In this document: in pieces, positions 48,034-58,038 of the stretch | Numbering within the stretch: the stretch's first letter is position 1 | Layout: each line of letters begins with the position of its first letter | NCBI GenBank assembly: GCA_048013815.1 | Contig: CM106586.1 | Coordinates: 7,378,001 to 7,442,000, forward strand | Reading direction: 5' to 3' | Origin: Setoptus koraiensis | Taxonomy: Eukaryota; Arthropoda | DNA: 64,000 nucleotides | Notes under the pieces: generated by a model | The model's database searches: none | What the model was told of the DNA's origin: nothing | What the model saw: the letters and a program-made list of their open reading frames with translations, nothing else | Program-made: the position numbers and the translations under genes

Positions 48034-51000
48034 ATGGCGCCAGTCATTGATGACGAGGATATTTGTCGATTTTGCCGTTCGGAAGGAACCCCAGACAAGC
48101 CATTATTTCATCCATGTGTATGCGCTGGTAGCATAAAATACATTCACCAGGATTGTCTAGTTCATTGGCTCAAATATAGCGAGAAAGAATATTGTGAATT
48201 ATGTAATTATAGATTTAGCTTTACAAATATATACTCGCCTGATATGCCCGAACGTTTGCCATTGAATGTATTATTTTTAGGTATATTTAAGAACTCTGCA
48301 AGGGCAATACAGCGATGGCTCCATCTCGCATTAGTCACACTAGCTTGGGGCGTCCTAGCGCCAGTGATAGCCTGTAGATTGTATAAACTATTTCTCTACG
48401 ACACTCCGCCTTCTGGGATCCATGGGCAAATATTAGATTTATTTACCATGTCAGATATAATCAATGATATATTTCATGGCTGTTGTATTGTGTCATGTTC
48501 AATGGTTGCATTCATAAGCTTGGCCTGGCTTAAAGATCAGATAATACGCCACGGTGGACCCGACTGGCAAGATCTTCAAGACATAGATACACAAACAGAT
48601 GATATTGAAGATGATGAAGACGAAGAAGAGCTGGATGATCATCAAATTGAGCAACAACCAACACAGGACCACCTTGCCATAGCTAATATGAATTCTGGCC
48701 GTAGCACCCTTGATGAAGAGGATATCTATTTTGACACAAATGACACTATCATGAATAATGAAATATCATCAAAAATTCATCATGCCCTATCCACTGTTAA
48801 CAATCTAATCACGAATGCTCAACTAAATAATACAATTCATACACAATCAGATTTACTTTCATCCAATGACAGAGATTCACCATCTACTAGCCAGTCCAAC
48901 GTCAGTCGAGATGTGATAGAAAATTCAGACCCTCAGCTTAAGCCTAGATTGGGAAACAATAGCCCCCCAGTTCCATTTACGAATACTTCATTTGAATCAG
49001 ATTTTCAGGAGACCAGTACACCTCACTCAAATCAAAACTTACCTCCAAATATTGAAAACTCATCAAGCCCTCCAATGAATCAGAACAATTCAATTAGAGA
49101 TGCCGTAGCTGAACCAGATGAAGCCGAACCTCAGGACATAGAAGTGAATAATGAAGCCAATCAGAACAATTGGAATAACGAATGGGAAATTAATGAGGAA
49201 ATCACATGGGAAAGAATAGTCGGACTTGATGGGTCATTTGTATATGTCCAACATGTCTTTTGGGTTATATGTCTCAGTTCACTATTCATCATATTATTTG
49301 CGTTCATACCTTATAAATTTGGCAATTCTATCTTAAACCTTTTAGGCCTGCAGCTATATGTATCAATGGCCCCATTTCATGGCTTCATAACATCAATTAT
49401 CGGTTTCTTCAGCGTTGGATTTCTAGTTTTAGTCCTTGGTGCACTAGCAACACTAGCAAAATTCAAACGTGTAGCAAGAGCCATGAACTTCAGCTACATA
49501 ATAATAAGGATTACCATATTTCTAGTCTTCGAACTAGGTCTGTTACCGTTCTTATGTGGATGGTTGATTGATCTGAGCACACTACCATTAATTAACGGCA
49601 CCATCCAAGAAAGATATAATCAACTGCTGTTGTCTCCATACTTATCTACAACTGTGCACTGGACAATGGGATTTGTATATTCATTCAAATTCTTACTCTT
49701 TGTTTGTTTACTGAAAGAAGTGGTGAAGCCCAAAGTTCTGACCCTATTCTACAACTTTGAAGATCCTTCCTACAATCCTATGCCGGAAATAATTCAAGAG
49801 TCAATTTGGCAATTCATCCGTTGTTTCGTTGGTATAGCGTTCCTAATGATCTCGAGCATCTTTCTCCTAGCCTACCTACCCGTGAGAGCTGTAAAATATG
49901 CCATGCCCCAGTTCCTTCCGTATATAATAACCATCAATAAGTAAGTAGAAATAGTGATGCTCTAATGACCAAAGATAAGATTCGGGTTAATACTTTCTAA
50001 CTTATTTTAAATTTTATCTCCAATCCATAGTGAGGTGACAGAGCTCACGATAGAATTCTTCATGCTTTTGTTATTGTTTCCCACTGTCATAGATTACGGA
50101 AATTTCAGGAACTGGCTTACAATACTAGTGAGATTTTGGTGTATCCATGTAGCTAAATATCTTGGTCTAGAAACTTATCTACAAAATCATCCAAACGATT
50201 CTACCTCTGTTAGAGTGATAAGAGACAACCCTTCCGTCACAACTAGTAATACAACTGTAGCGACGACACCAGAAAACCAAGATCAAGAACAGCAATCTGT
50301 CGAACAAAAAAATCATGGCAAGGATCTTCGTAGTGATGAGGAACGCTATATGATTTGGAAGTTGACTGCCTTAGCATCCATGATCGCACTGACACTTTTT
50401 CTTGTTGGAATCATCTTAGTAACAGTGCCTGCGTTGGTTGGTAGAGCCTTTTTAGGAGTATGGTTTGGACCCAAAGTGAAGATCCATGAATGCACTACTA
50501 TATCAGTCGGCCTTTTTTGGTGCTTTATTGGAGTTAGGCTCACTTTATCATTGTATGGCTCACTTCCTCTCTCATTCGGTATTCTAGCCGCTCAAACGAA
50601 GAGATGGATAATCATCACGACAAAAGCGACCATTGTCACTCTGATATTTCTTGGGTTGATTCCTTTCTTGGTCGGACTAATATTTGATGTCACACTTATC
50701 ATACCAAGACGAGTAAGCAATTATCAAACTCCAATATTTTATCTGTGGCAGGATTGGATTTTTGGAATATTACTTTCTAAAGTTATTGGAGTTCTCATTA
50801 TGCTTTCACCTGGTCGAATGAGAGAGGCTTTGGAAGAACTCTACCAAGCAGGAATGACAAATATCCGCTTGAAGTTAGTGTTTGATCGACTCGCTGGTCC
50901 TATCATAGCTGTGCTCGGTGCATACTTATCAATTCCTTATATTGTGGCTAACTTGTTCTTACCATATCTTGGGGTCTCACCATATACCATTAGTGCTATC

Positions 51001-51147
51001 AATCGTGACATGTACGGATGGTTGATGTACACAGGAATGGGAGTAGTACTTGGTAGCTGGCAGTTCGCACAGTTTTATAACATGCACGATAACATAAGAA
51101 ATGAGCGGTATATGGTTGGTAGACGCTTAGTCAATTATCAGAGATAG
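48034..51147 (+). CDS. MARCHF6: MARCHF6/Doa10-type membrane E3 ubiquitin ligase, two exons
   Basis: Exons are 48034-49940 and 50031-51147 across a 90-bp intron (donor AA/GTAAGT, acceptor CCATAG), giving 1007 residues. The N-terminus is a RING-variant (C4HC3) finger: CRFC, CVCAG, HQDCLVHWL and CELCNYRF supply the zinc ligands. Many hydrophobic segments follow, consistent with the ~14 membrane spans of this family, and an acidic, Asn/Ser-rich soluble loop lies at about residues 180-400 (EDDEDEEELDD). Human MARCHF6 is 910 residues, so the extra length is mostly this loop. The protein sits in the ER membrane and ubiquitinates misfolded or short-lived proteins, including sterol-pathway enzymes. 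A good ATG context (ACAATGG) and stop codons upstream fix the start. It ends convergently with the AF9/ENL gene, stop codons 113 bp apart. Confidence 0.93.
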
Positions 51148-51159
51148 TTGGAGATTTAG

Positions 51160-51214
51160 AATAAAGGAAACAAAGGAAATAAATGAAACATTAACAGTGT
51201 CGATGTTATTTATT
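51160..51214. terminator. Facing poly(A) signals of MARCHF6 (+) and AF9/ENL (-)
   Basis: AATAAA on the plus strand at 51160-51165 and AATAAA on the minus strand (TTTATT at 51209-51214) lie between the two stop codons. They face each other across 43 bp, so the two transcripts probably overlap at their 3' ends. Confidence 0.6.
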
Positions 51215-51260
51215 GTCTTAATGAATGTCCATCGCAACTTGTGGACAGTACCGCTTGTAA

Positions 51261-52767
51261 TCACGTTACGGACGACAAGCATTGTTCAATCTTAACGACG
51301 GTATTTACATTCAGTCTACCGAGATCGAAATCGAATGATTTAGATGTCACATCAAACCATTCACCAGCTTCTTCTATAATATCTACAATTTTCTGAAGGC
51401 AGTCCTCGTCAGCCGTACTGAGTTTTATTTTAATCTTATGTAAATCTTGAGTTGTGTATTGACTATCTTCGACACGCTCGACCTTCACGTTTTTGATTAT
51501 CACCCTCTCTTCTTTGTATTCCTTAGGTTCCTTAGGTTCTTTAGGTTCTTTAGGTTCTTTAGGTTCTTTAGGTTCTTTAGGTTCTTTATGCTCTTTATGC
51601 TCTTTATGCTCTTTGTGAACCTTAGGCTCTTTGGGCACTTTGGGCAACTTGGGAACCTTAGGCTCCTTGTGCTCCTTAAGTTTCTTGTGCTTGGATTTGT
51701 GTTTTTTGACTTTCTCCTTTTCTCTATCTCGCTCTTTTTCTTTTTCTAGTTCCCTCTCTTTTTCTCTTTCTTTCTCTCTCTCCTTTTCCCTCTCTTTTTC
51801 TCGCTCCTTTTCTCTTTCTCGCTCCTTTTCTCTTTCTCTCTCTTTCTCTCTTTCCCTCTCTTTTTCCCTTTCCTTTTCTCTCTCTTTTTCCCTTTCTCTT
51901 TCCCTCTCTCGTTCTCTCTCCTTTTCTCTCTCTTTTTCCCTCTCCTTTTCTCTTTCTTTTTCCTTGTTTCTCTCTTTCTTTCTCTCCCGATCTTCTTCTT
52001 TGTCTCGATCTTTATCTTTAAGTTTGTTCTTATCTTTCTTCGTTTCTTTAATACTGAGTAATGGTCCAAATATTTCGCTTGGTATGGTAGTTGACGATGA
52101 TGATGTTGATGTTGGGGCAGGAGTGACGCTTTTGACCTTAGTTGACATATCCTTCGAGGGTATGACAGAGGATTTTTTCGGAATCTTAGAGAATGTACAG
52201 TCATGGTTTTGCTCCAAGGGTGGCAAAGGCCTTTTCTCCTTTCTATTTTCAATGACTCCTGCTCCAGCTTTGAGCAATTTTCTTTCGAATTCGGCACTGG
52301 GGTTAATAAATTTAACTTTTTCTTTTCGATTTTTGGTTACAGTATCTTCGATTTTGAGGAAAAGATCATAATCCAAATGGGTCTTAGGGGCCTCTTTCCC
52401 TTTAAATTGGATATCAATCTTTATAATAAAACCTGCATAGCCTGTTTCATCAACTTGATACGGCGGTTTTCTAATGACTGTACGAGAAATAACCAATAAT
52501 CATGATGAATGATAGCAAAATATTCTCGCATCTAAAGTACTAATATTGATAATAGTGTTTGAGCATTGATATCTTACCTCTTTTCGGTGTTTGGAAACTA
52601 TCGTGAAGATAGAAAATGACTTTTTCAATACAATGCTTGATTTTTGCATTATCCAATCCTCTCACCCAGATACTCCATTTATGTGTATAACCATTTGGTA
52701 ACGTTTTGGTCAGGGGAACCGCCTTGTGTCCCACTTCGAGGAGCAACTCTAGAGTTTTGTCAACCAT
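51261..52767 (-). CDS. AF9/ENL-type YEATS-domain protein, two exons
   Basis: Exons are 52578-52767 and 51261-52477 (100-bp intron; junction TPKR-VIRKPPY), giving 467 residues. The N-terminal YEATS domain (about 1-135) matches AF9: KWSIWVRG, EKVIFYLHDSFQTPKR, YQVDETGYAGFI, FDYDLFL-like LDYDLFLKIE and RKLLKAG. The acyl-lysine pocket residues H55, S57, F58, Y77 and F80 are all present. The middle (about 165-345) is a Lys/Glu/Arg array ending in repeated HKE and PKE triplets. The C-terminus (LQKIVDIIEEAGEWF, then SFDFDLGRLN) is the AHD/ANC1 homology domain that binds AF4, DOT1L or BCOR-type partners. The protein reads histone acyl-lysine and recruits the super elongation complex. One fly orthologue is ear (ENL/AF9-related). 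It shares a 930-bp divergent promoter with the Gemin5-like gene. Confidence 0.93.
51534..51975 (-). repeat. Coding K/E/R and PKE triplet array in the AF9/ENL gene
   Basis: About 51725-51975 encodes KE/RE-rich repeats over more than 80 residues, and 51534-51612 encodes tandem KEP and KEH triplets with nearly identical codons. The purine-rich sense strand gives a long apparent open frame of F, S and L on the plus strand, which is only its shadow. Confidence 0.85.
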
Positions 52768-53694
52768 CTTTTGTCAATCAGTCTGAGTTTATGGAAAATT
52801 GTTTATTTTATTCAACAAACATGATTGTTGGTAAGATTGCACGCTGAATTTTTTGTTCGATTTGTCGATCTATTTTGAGTTGGCCTTAATTTTGTATTCT
52901 AATGAATTCAGGTAGTGATTAAATTACATGGATATGTGAAGAATTATTACCTGCGGGGCAAGCTGCGCGCTTGAACAATATCACTACTATCAGATGCAAA
53001 AAATTTAATTTGTCCCGTCCATCATCGTCTTGGTAAATATGCGCACAGCGCCAAATTCAAAACATTTTTTTGCACTCTAAATCCTAGTTCGGGCCGGGTG
53101 TCCCCAAGACCCGGACCGGAACGGGTACTTTGAAATCAAATTGGGACACGACCCGATCTTTGTAATCTTCTCTATCGTTTAAAGTTTTAGCAACCTCTAT
53201 TTGCTTTCGCTTTATTTTTTAGCGAAGATTTTGTTTCCGTGAGGTAGCACGATAGTTTGAGAAAGATGAAAGAAATACCCCTAAGAAATACCTGCGCCCG
53301 AGGAAGGTGCTCCTGGTTTTTTTTTGTCAAAACAGAGGTACAATTTTCAGGAATTTTCATCCGATCGCTAATGAGAACAGTTCAGAGCAATGAGCGGGCC
53401 TCAAAATTTTGTGCAGTTACCCCTGGCAACTTGACAATGCCCTGAGTGGCTGTTGGTAGTGCCTATTCGGCATGCGCGGCCTTAATCAGCCGCTTATTTG
53501 TCTGTAACCACGTGCTCTCATTGGTTATCACGACTTTATTACTGAACCACAGAGTAACTACGTGTGGAGAACCAATGTACCAATCATTGCTGGAATATAA
53601 AAATAGATCAATTTAGCTACAAATTTTAGAATTGCAGAAATTGAGAATTTTCATCTACCGAACCAGATCAAATAACCATCTTGTTACTCTAATT
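52768..53694. promoter_or_regulatory. Divergent promoter region of AF9/ENL and the Gemin5-like gene
   Basis: It separates two divergent start codons by 927 bp. It contains a GC-rich hairpin-like piece (CCGGGT...ACCCGG around 53095-53120) and CGCGGCC near 53476. There is no TATA box in an obvious place and no protein-like frame. Promoter function is inferred from gene orientation. Confidence 0.4.
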
Positions 53695-56259
53695 ATGACC
53701 CGATCGAAGAATAATACTAAAGTTAAAGCTGAGGTGCCTCATGACCAGAGATACGAGTTTGCAATTGGACCTGCAGTTTCTTGGTTTTTACCACATTCAG
53801 CTGATATTTGGTCTTCCAGAACATCCAATGATATCAAACAACCTTCTTGGTTCATCTATGGATCGAAAGGCTGCTTTTGCTATGGCAGGGTTTCTAGCGA
53901 AGATGCAACGAAAAAAGTCACCAAACCCGGTGTCGATCGATCAATCGTGGCTCTCACAGATCACATTGAATATATTAAGAACGACAACTCAAGGGTTGTA
54001 AGCTGCCAATACTGTAAAAATCAAGTCAATCAACCTCTTGCCTCTGTTTTAACAGACAATGGAAATTTCATCCTATATGACTGTGTCAGCAAAACGACAA
54101 TCCTACGTTTTACCAAACATGAGACGATTAATAAAATCAGCGACAAATCAGAGCGGACGAATGTCAACAATGAACAACCGTCAGCGAAAAAACTTAAATT
54201 TAGCACTCACATCAGCAGTGTTTGTTGGCCAGACTTAAACAATGCATTTCTTTCAGTTTCTATGTCAAGAGAGGAGACAAGCCTCGTTCTTTGGTTGAAA
54301 ATTCCCGACTCCATTATGAATTCAAATTTCGACAAGAATCTTATAGAATTTGTCAAGCTCAAGACATCAGTCAGCAGTGCTGATATCGTCTGTATGGAAA
54401 CATTGCTCCTGAGAAACTCTAACATGGTTCTCATAGCAGTTGGATTTGACGATGGACTTATAAACGTAATAAAACTTAATCTGGATTCTGGATCTACTGA
54501 AGATATCATTGTCTTAAAGAAACATATTAAACCCATCTGTAGCCTCTCTTTGTGGTCGCCTGAAACAGAAAAGCATGAATATCCCTCAGGCATATTGGCA
54601 TCAATTTCACGCAGTGGGCTAGTCCTACTGTGGGACTTGAACAATGAATATTGCTTTGCAGATCTCGATCTCAACATGAAAGCTTTCGACCGAGTCAATT
54701 GGTTCGCATCTCGCTTTTACACTTTGAATGGTTACCAATTACCATTTCTAGCAGTTTCAAATATGACTGGAGGAATTGTTAATCTAGAGATACCGAAGAA
54801 AATTCACCCCTCCAAGAGGCCTCTCAATGGTAAAAATATACTTGGCATGGAAGGACCTATTAGACACAGGAGTTTGATATTCAACGCAACATTTGATCCT
54901 AAATCTTGCATCCTTATGACAACTTCTTTGGACAACAACTTGATATTCTGGGATTGTGGTCAAAAGGAAGAACTTGGCGGTAACAATAAGAAAGTTTTGA
55001 GTCGAATAGACCCTTGCTATCTGCTACCCACCATGGCCAACAACTCTCGCACCCACAAAATCAAATTCAGCCCCATAGCAAACGACCACTTGGCATTAGC
55101 TCTTGGTGAGGCCGGCTTAAGTTTCTATCGAGTGCCATCGGAACGTAGCGATTTTGGTTTCCACATGACCAAAGGATGCTCTTCTGTATGCTATGAAATC
55201 AAGAAGCTGAAGCTCACTCCTACTACGATAGCCTGGCAGCCAAATCACGAATATCGACTCGCAGTAGGAACCCGCGAAGGGCTCGTTCTCAGATTAGATA
55301 TATCCAATAATAGTTTAGTGCTCCAATCCATTCCTCTCGAAAGAAAGAAAACGATCGAATATTGTGGTGATTCCGACAATTTTGATGATGCTCAGTTGTC
55401 TGATAGCGATCAAAAGGATGATACGAATGATAAAACTGAGTCTCCAGGTGTATATTCTCTTTGTTGGGGTCCCAACCCATTAGATCGCCACAAAACGGCC
55501 ATATACTGTGTCACTAGTCAAAAATTAGCAATATATACAACTGATGATGAAAAATTGAAAGAAAATCTAAGGAATCTTCTTGATAAGAAACCGGAGAAAT
55601 TTTCAAATATTGAAGAGTTTTTCGGCATGGCCTCAGAAGTGTGCTGGAAGTCTGATTTCGATCTCATGGCACTAGGAACTGTTGATGGAAGAGTGTTGAT
55701 AATCAAACTGGTTGACCAGATTGTTCAGGATGGCGAATACACTTACTGTTTCGAGAAACTAGTAACTATCAAGGATGTATTTGCCTCTATCCAGGCTTTA
55801 GCTTGGCATCCAACAACCTACAACGACAGTCAATTTTATTATTATCTAGCTGTCGCCCCCAAAGATGCACACAATAATGGAATGAACAGCCCTTATGATT
55901 TACATCTATTTGACTTAAGATCGAAAATCTGTCACAATAACTCTCGAGAGAAAGTGGACGCGCATGTTACAGACTCAGACATAAAGCTTGCTGGTCACAC
56001 CTTTACCATAGCAGAGATTAGCTGGAGTCCACACCAAGAGAATCATCTTTGTACTTGTTCATTTGATGCAAGGAATATAGTCTGGAGTATCGATGTACTC
56101 GATCGAAGTTATAAGTTATTATCACAATTCGTTGCTCGAGATCGTTTGTTCACAGCTGAATGGTCTACTGTAGACAACGATCTGATACTCACATCTGGGC
56201 GAGACAGCACATTGATTGCTTGGAGACCATCTGAAAACATGGTAGACTGCACGATCTAG
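53695..56259 (+). CDS. Gemin5/rigor mortis-like WD40 protein
   Basis: A single open frame of 854 residues starts at the first ATG (53695); the frame extends left to a TTG that I do not use. It is built of WD40-type repeats throughout. The second half follows Gemin5 order: TTIAWQPNHEYRLAVGTREG resembles ALCWHPTKEGCLAFGTDDG, then VYSLCWGPNP, EVCWKSDFDLMALGTVDGRV resembles [20 protein letters not shown], then IQALAWHPT, LAGHTFTIAEISWSPHQENHL resembles [21 protein letters not shown], and a final LTSGRDSTLIAWRP. Gemin5 binds snRNA and delivers it to the SMN complex for snRNP assembly. Human Gemin5 has about 1500 residues; this one ends after the WD40 part and lacks the C-terminal helical and dimerisation region. 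Assignment to Gemin5, and not another double-propeller family, is likely but not certain. Confidence 0.65.
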   Translation: MTRSKNNTKVKAEVPHDQRYEFAIGPAVSWFLPHSADIWSSRTSNDIKQPSWFIYGSKGCFCYGRVSSEDATKKVTKPGVDRSIVALTDHIEYIKNDNSRVVSCQYCKNQVNQPLASVLTDNGNFILYDCVSKTTILRFTKHETINKISDKSERTNVNNEQPSAKKLKFSTHISSVCWPDLNNAFLSVSMSREETSLVLWLKIPDSIMNSNFDKNLIEFVKLKTSVSSADIVCMETLLLRNSNMVLIAVGFDDGLINVIKLNLDSGSTEDIIVLKKHIKPICSLSLWSPETEKHEYPSGILASISRSGLVLLWDLNNEYCFADLDLNMKAFDRVNWFASRFYTLNGYQLPFLAVSNMTGGIVNLEIPKKIHPSKRPLNGKNILGMEGPIRHRSLIFNATFDPKSCILMTTSLDNNLIFWDCGQKEELGGNNKKVLSRIDPCYLLPTMANNSRTHKIKFSPIANDHLALALGEAGLSFYRVPSERSDFGFHMTKGCSSVCYEIKKLKLTPTTIAWQPNHEYRLAVGTREGLVLRLDISNNSLVLQSIPLERKKTIEYCGDSDNFDDAQLSDSDQKDDTNDKTESPGVYSLCWGPNPLDRHKTAIYCVTSQKLAIYTTDDEKLKENLRNLLDKKPEKFSNIEEFFGMASEVCWKSDFDLMALGTVDGRVLIIKLVDQIVQDGEYTYCFEKLVTIKDVFASIQALAWHPTTYNDSQFYYYLAVAPKDAHNNGMNSPYDLHLFDLRSKICHNNSREKVDAHVTDSDIKLAGHTFTIAEISWSPHQENHLCTCSFDARNIVWSIDVLDRSYKLLSQFVARDRLFTAEWSTVDNDLILTSGRDSTLIAWRPSENMVDCTI

Positions 56260-56566
56260 TTTACAAAATTACAATAAAAATGGAATCAATATCAACGATT
56301 TTATTGTTAGCTTGATATGAAATTTCTATTCATGCAAAATGTATATCCACTTAGCTGTCCGACGGAAAAGCCCGACCATTTCCCTCACCTGTCGATAGTC
56401 TTATCACTATAGTTACGGTGACCTATAGCATCAATAAATCTATAATGTTGTCTATTCATATAACTTGTTCGGGGACGACGATAGTTAGATTAGAATTTTA
56501 CAACACGGCCGACAAATAAGGAAGCATTTGTTTCGATGTGGCGAACTACAAACAAGAATGAATGAT
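56221..56566. repeat. Segmental duplication, copy 1 (Gemin5 3' end plus serpin 3' end)
   Basis: It aligns with 58039-58387 at roughly 95 percent identity by eye. The shared part covers the last ~13 codons and 3' UTR of the Gemin5-like gene, the serpin 3' UTR, and the last ~25 codons of a serpin on the minus strand. Confidence 0.9.
56271..56307. terminator. Overlapping bidirectional poly(A) signals
   Basis: AATAAA on plus (56273-56278) and on minus (TTTATT, 56300-56305) form the arms of a 9-bp inverted repeat (ACAATAAAA / TTTTATTGT). They would end the Gemin5-like transcript on one strand and the serpin relic or SDR transcript on the other. The same arrangement is preserved in the second copy (58089-58125), where it serves the intact serpin. 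Confidence 0.65.
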
Positions 56567-56712
56567 ATCATGCATGATAGATCCTTCGATTCGGGCAACG
56601 AAGACTGCAATACAATATCTCTAATTTTGTCGCTTGTTTCAAACGCAACCTAATCATTAACAGAATCAACAAGTTGCTTCTTTTCGTTCACACTTATCAA
56701 TGTTGGCTCAGA
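56490..56712 (-). pseudogene. Serpin pseudogene fragment
   Basis: It consists of two pieces of a serpin nearly identical to the intact gene at 58312-59658. 56490-56566 matches the 3' end (FVGRVVKF and stop), and 56566-56712 matches 59011-59157. The ~620 bp in between, including the reactive loop region, are missing, and the Trp codon of VNDWVA is a stop here. The 5' half of the gene is absent and the SDR gene begins directly after it. Sequence identity is high, so the duplication and loss are recent. Confidence 0.92.
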
Positions 56713-56725
56713 GCATTGAGTACTG

Positions 56726-57781
56726 TCAAGCGCATTTATTTGATGACCATCCGAAAGCGAAATAGAACATCCAATCCAACAGAATGTGCTGGAAACTTAG
56801 GGGTAACTGCTCAAGAAGCCAATAGAAAACCTTGAACTGTGTCTGAGCACACGTAATCGCATTGGGTGGTGACTTAGACAAAACTGCACAATTAAAATCC
56901 TCAAACAAAGTGGAATGGGCGAAATCTTTTGGGCTTGTCATCCCGTAATTTTTGAGTATATGACGATTGAATTGATCAAAAAAGTCACTGTACAATTTCT
57001 GTTTTCCTTCATCCATGCTGGCCCACATTTCATTCTTATTACTTTCATGCCTTGACATTATGTTTGTCAGCTTAGCAAAATCGCCCAATCTGACAACTAT
57101 CACATTTACCCCGAACTTGCGCATCTCGTAACTGAGGCCCTTTGAAAAAATACTTATGAAACTTTTTGTGGCACTATAGATTGACAGTCCGGGAAACACT
57201 GTTGTGTCATTGACGCTTGACACGTTGATCAGGCGACCTCTGGATTGTATTAAGAATTTCAGCATCGCCTTCGACAATTTGATTGCTCCCAACACATTTA
57301 TTGCGAATAGTCCATCGATCTGTTTGTTCGTTAACCAATCGAATTCTCCGAAAATGCAGACTCCGGCATTGTTGATCAAGGCATGCAATTCAAAATTGTT
57401 TGACTCGGTGTTAACAGACACGTAGTCAAGCACATTGGCTAAGTCGTGATCTGAAGTGACGTCCAACTTTATTAAATGCAAACACCTAGATGGAGTTGCG
57501 GAACATGGCAGCTGGCCCAATTGTTTGTATCCTTCTGATTCTGAATCGATGTAACCACAAATGACCATAAGACCTTTGTTATAAAAATGTTGCGCGAGTT
57601 GTAGACCGATTCCAGAGTCACAACCAGTGATTAGTATTGCTTTCTTTAATGAAATGTCCACTCCTTTATCGCACATTCTAATGATGCGCTTGTAAATAAG
57701 CAAAGCGAGGATTAATAGAATCGAGAATGCCAAAAACATTTTGGTTGAGAACACGAATAGATAAGGTGGACTTTGTAACAT
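56726..57781 (-). CDS. Membrane-anchored short-chain dehydrogenase/reductase (SDR9C-like)
   Basis: A single frame of 351 residues. A hydrophobic N-terminal segment (MFLAFSILLILALLIYKRI, residues 15-33) should anchor it in the ER membrane. The nucleotide-binding motif is TGCDSGIG, a spelling typical of the SDR9C group (retinol and 17-beta-hydroxysteroid dehydrogenases, BDH1); then LDVTSD, NNAGVCIFGEFD, the catalytic Ser in NVSSVND and YSATKSF (Tyr-x-x-x-Lys). The product is an NAD(P)-dependent oxidoreductase; the substrate (retinoid, steroid or other alcohol) cannot be read from sequence. A second Met at residue 15 may be the true start. AATAAA overlaps its last codons (56735-56740); otherwise the next signal is at 56300, which would put the serpin relic in its 3' UTR. 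Confidence 0.85.
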   Translation of the reverse strand: MLQSPPYLFVFSTKMFLAFSILLILALLIYKRIIRMCDKGVDISLKKAILITGCDSGIGLQLAQHFYNKGLMVICGYIDSESEGYKQLGQLPCSATPSRCLHLIKLDVTSDHDLANVLDYVSVNTESNNFELHALINNAGVCIFGEFDWLTNKQIDGLFAINVLGAIKLSKAMLKFLIQSRGRLINVSSVNDTTVFPGLSIYSATKSFISIFSKGLSYEMRKFGVNVIVVRLGDFAKLTNIMSRHESNKNEMWASMDEGKQKLYSDFFDQFNRHILKNYGMTSPKDFAHSTLFEDFNCAVLSKSPPNAITCAQTQFKVFYWLLEQLPLSFQHILLDWMFYFAFGWSSNKCA

Positions 57782-58038
57782 ATGTATGGGTAAGATTCAA
57801 TAAGATTACTTCGATGGCCAACAATATGTCAGAAGCATGATGGGGTAGGCGACATTTGAGAATGTGGCTGGAGCCATACCGGTCAGCTTCTTCAGAGTGC
57901 AATGGACTCATGGAACCATACGTCAGAAATCAGCTGATATTTTGCTGGTAATTTGGAACTTGCAATGTTCGAAAACTCAAGAATAAATACACATTTCATG
58001 ATCTCACTATTCATCATATATACTATTATTTGATGCCA

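Noticed and set aside
51631-52371. 246-codon plus-strand frame of Phe, Ser and Leu
   Set aside because: It is the antisense shadow of the K/E/R-rich AF9/ENL coding sequence, whose splice sites and domains are clear.
53632-53694. Extended Gemin5-like N-terminus from a TTG codon
   Set aside because: The first ATG in frame is at 53695; a TTG start is not credible here.
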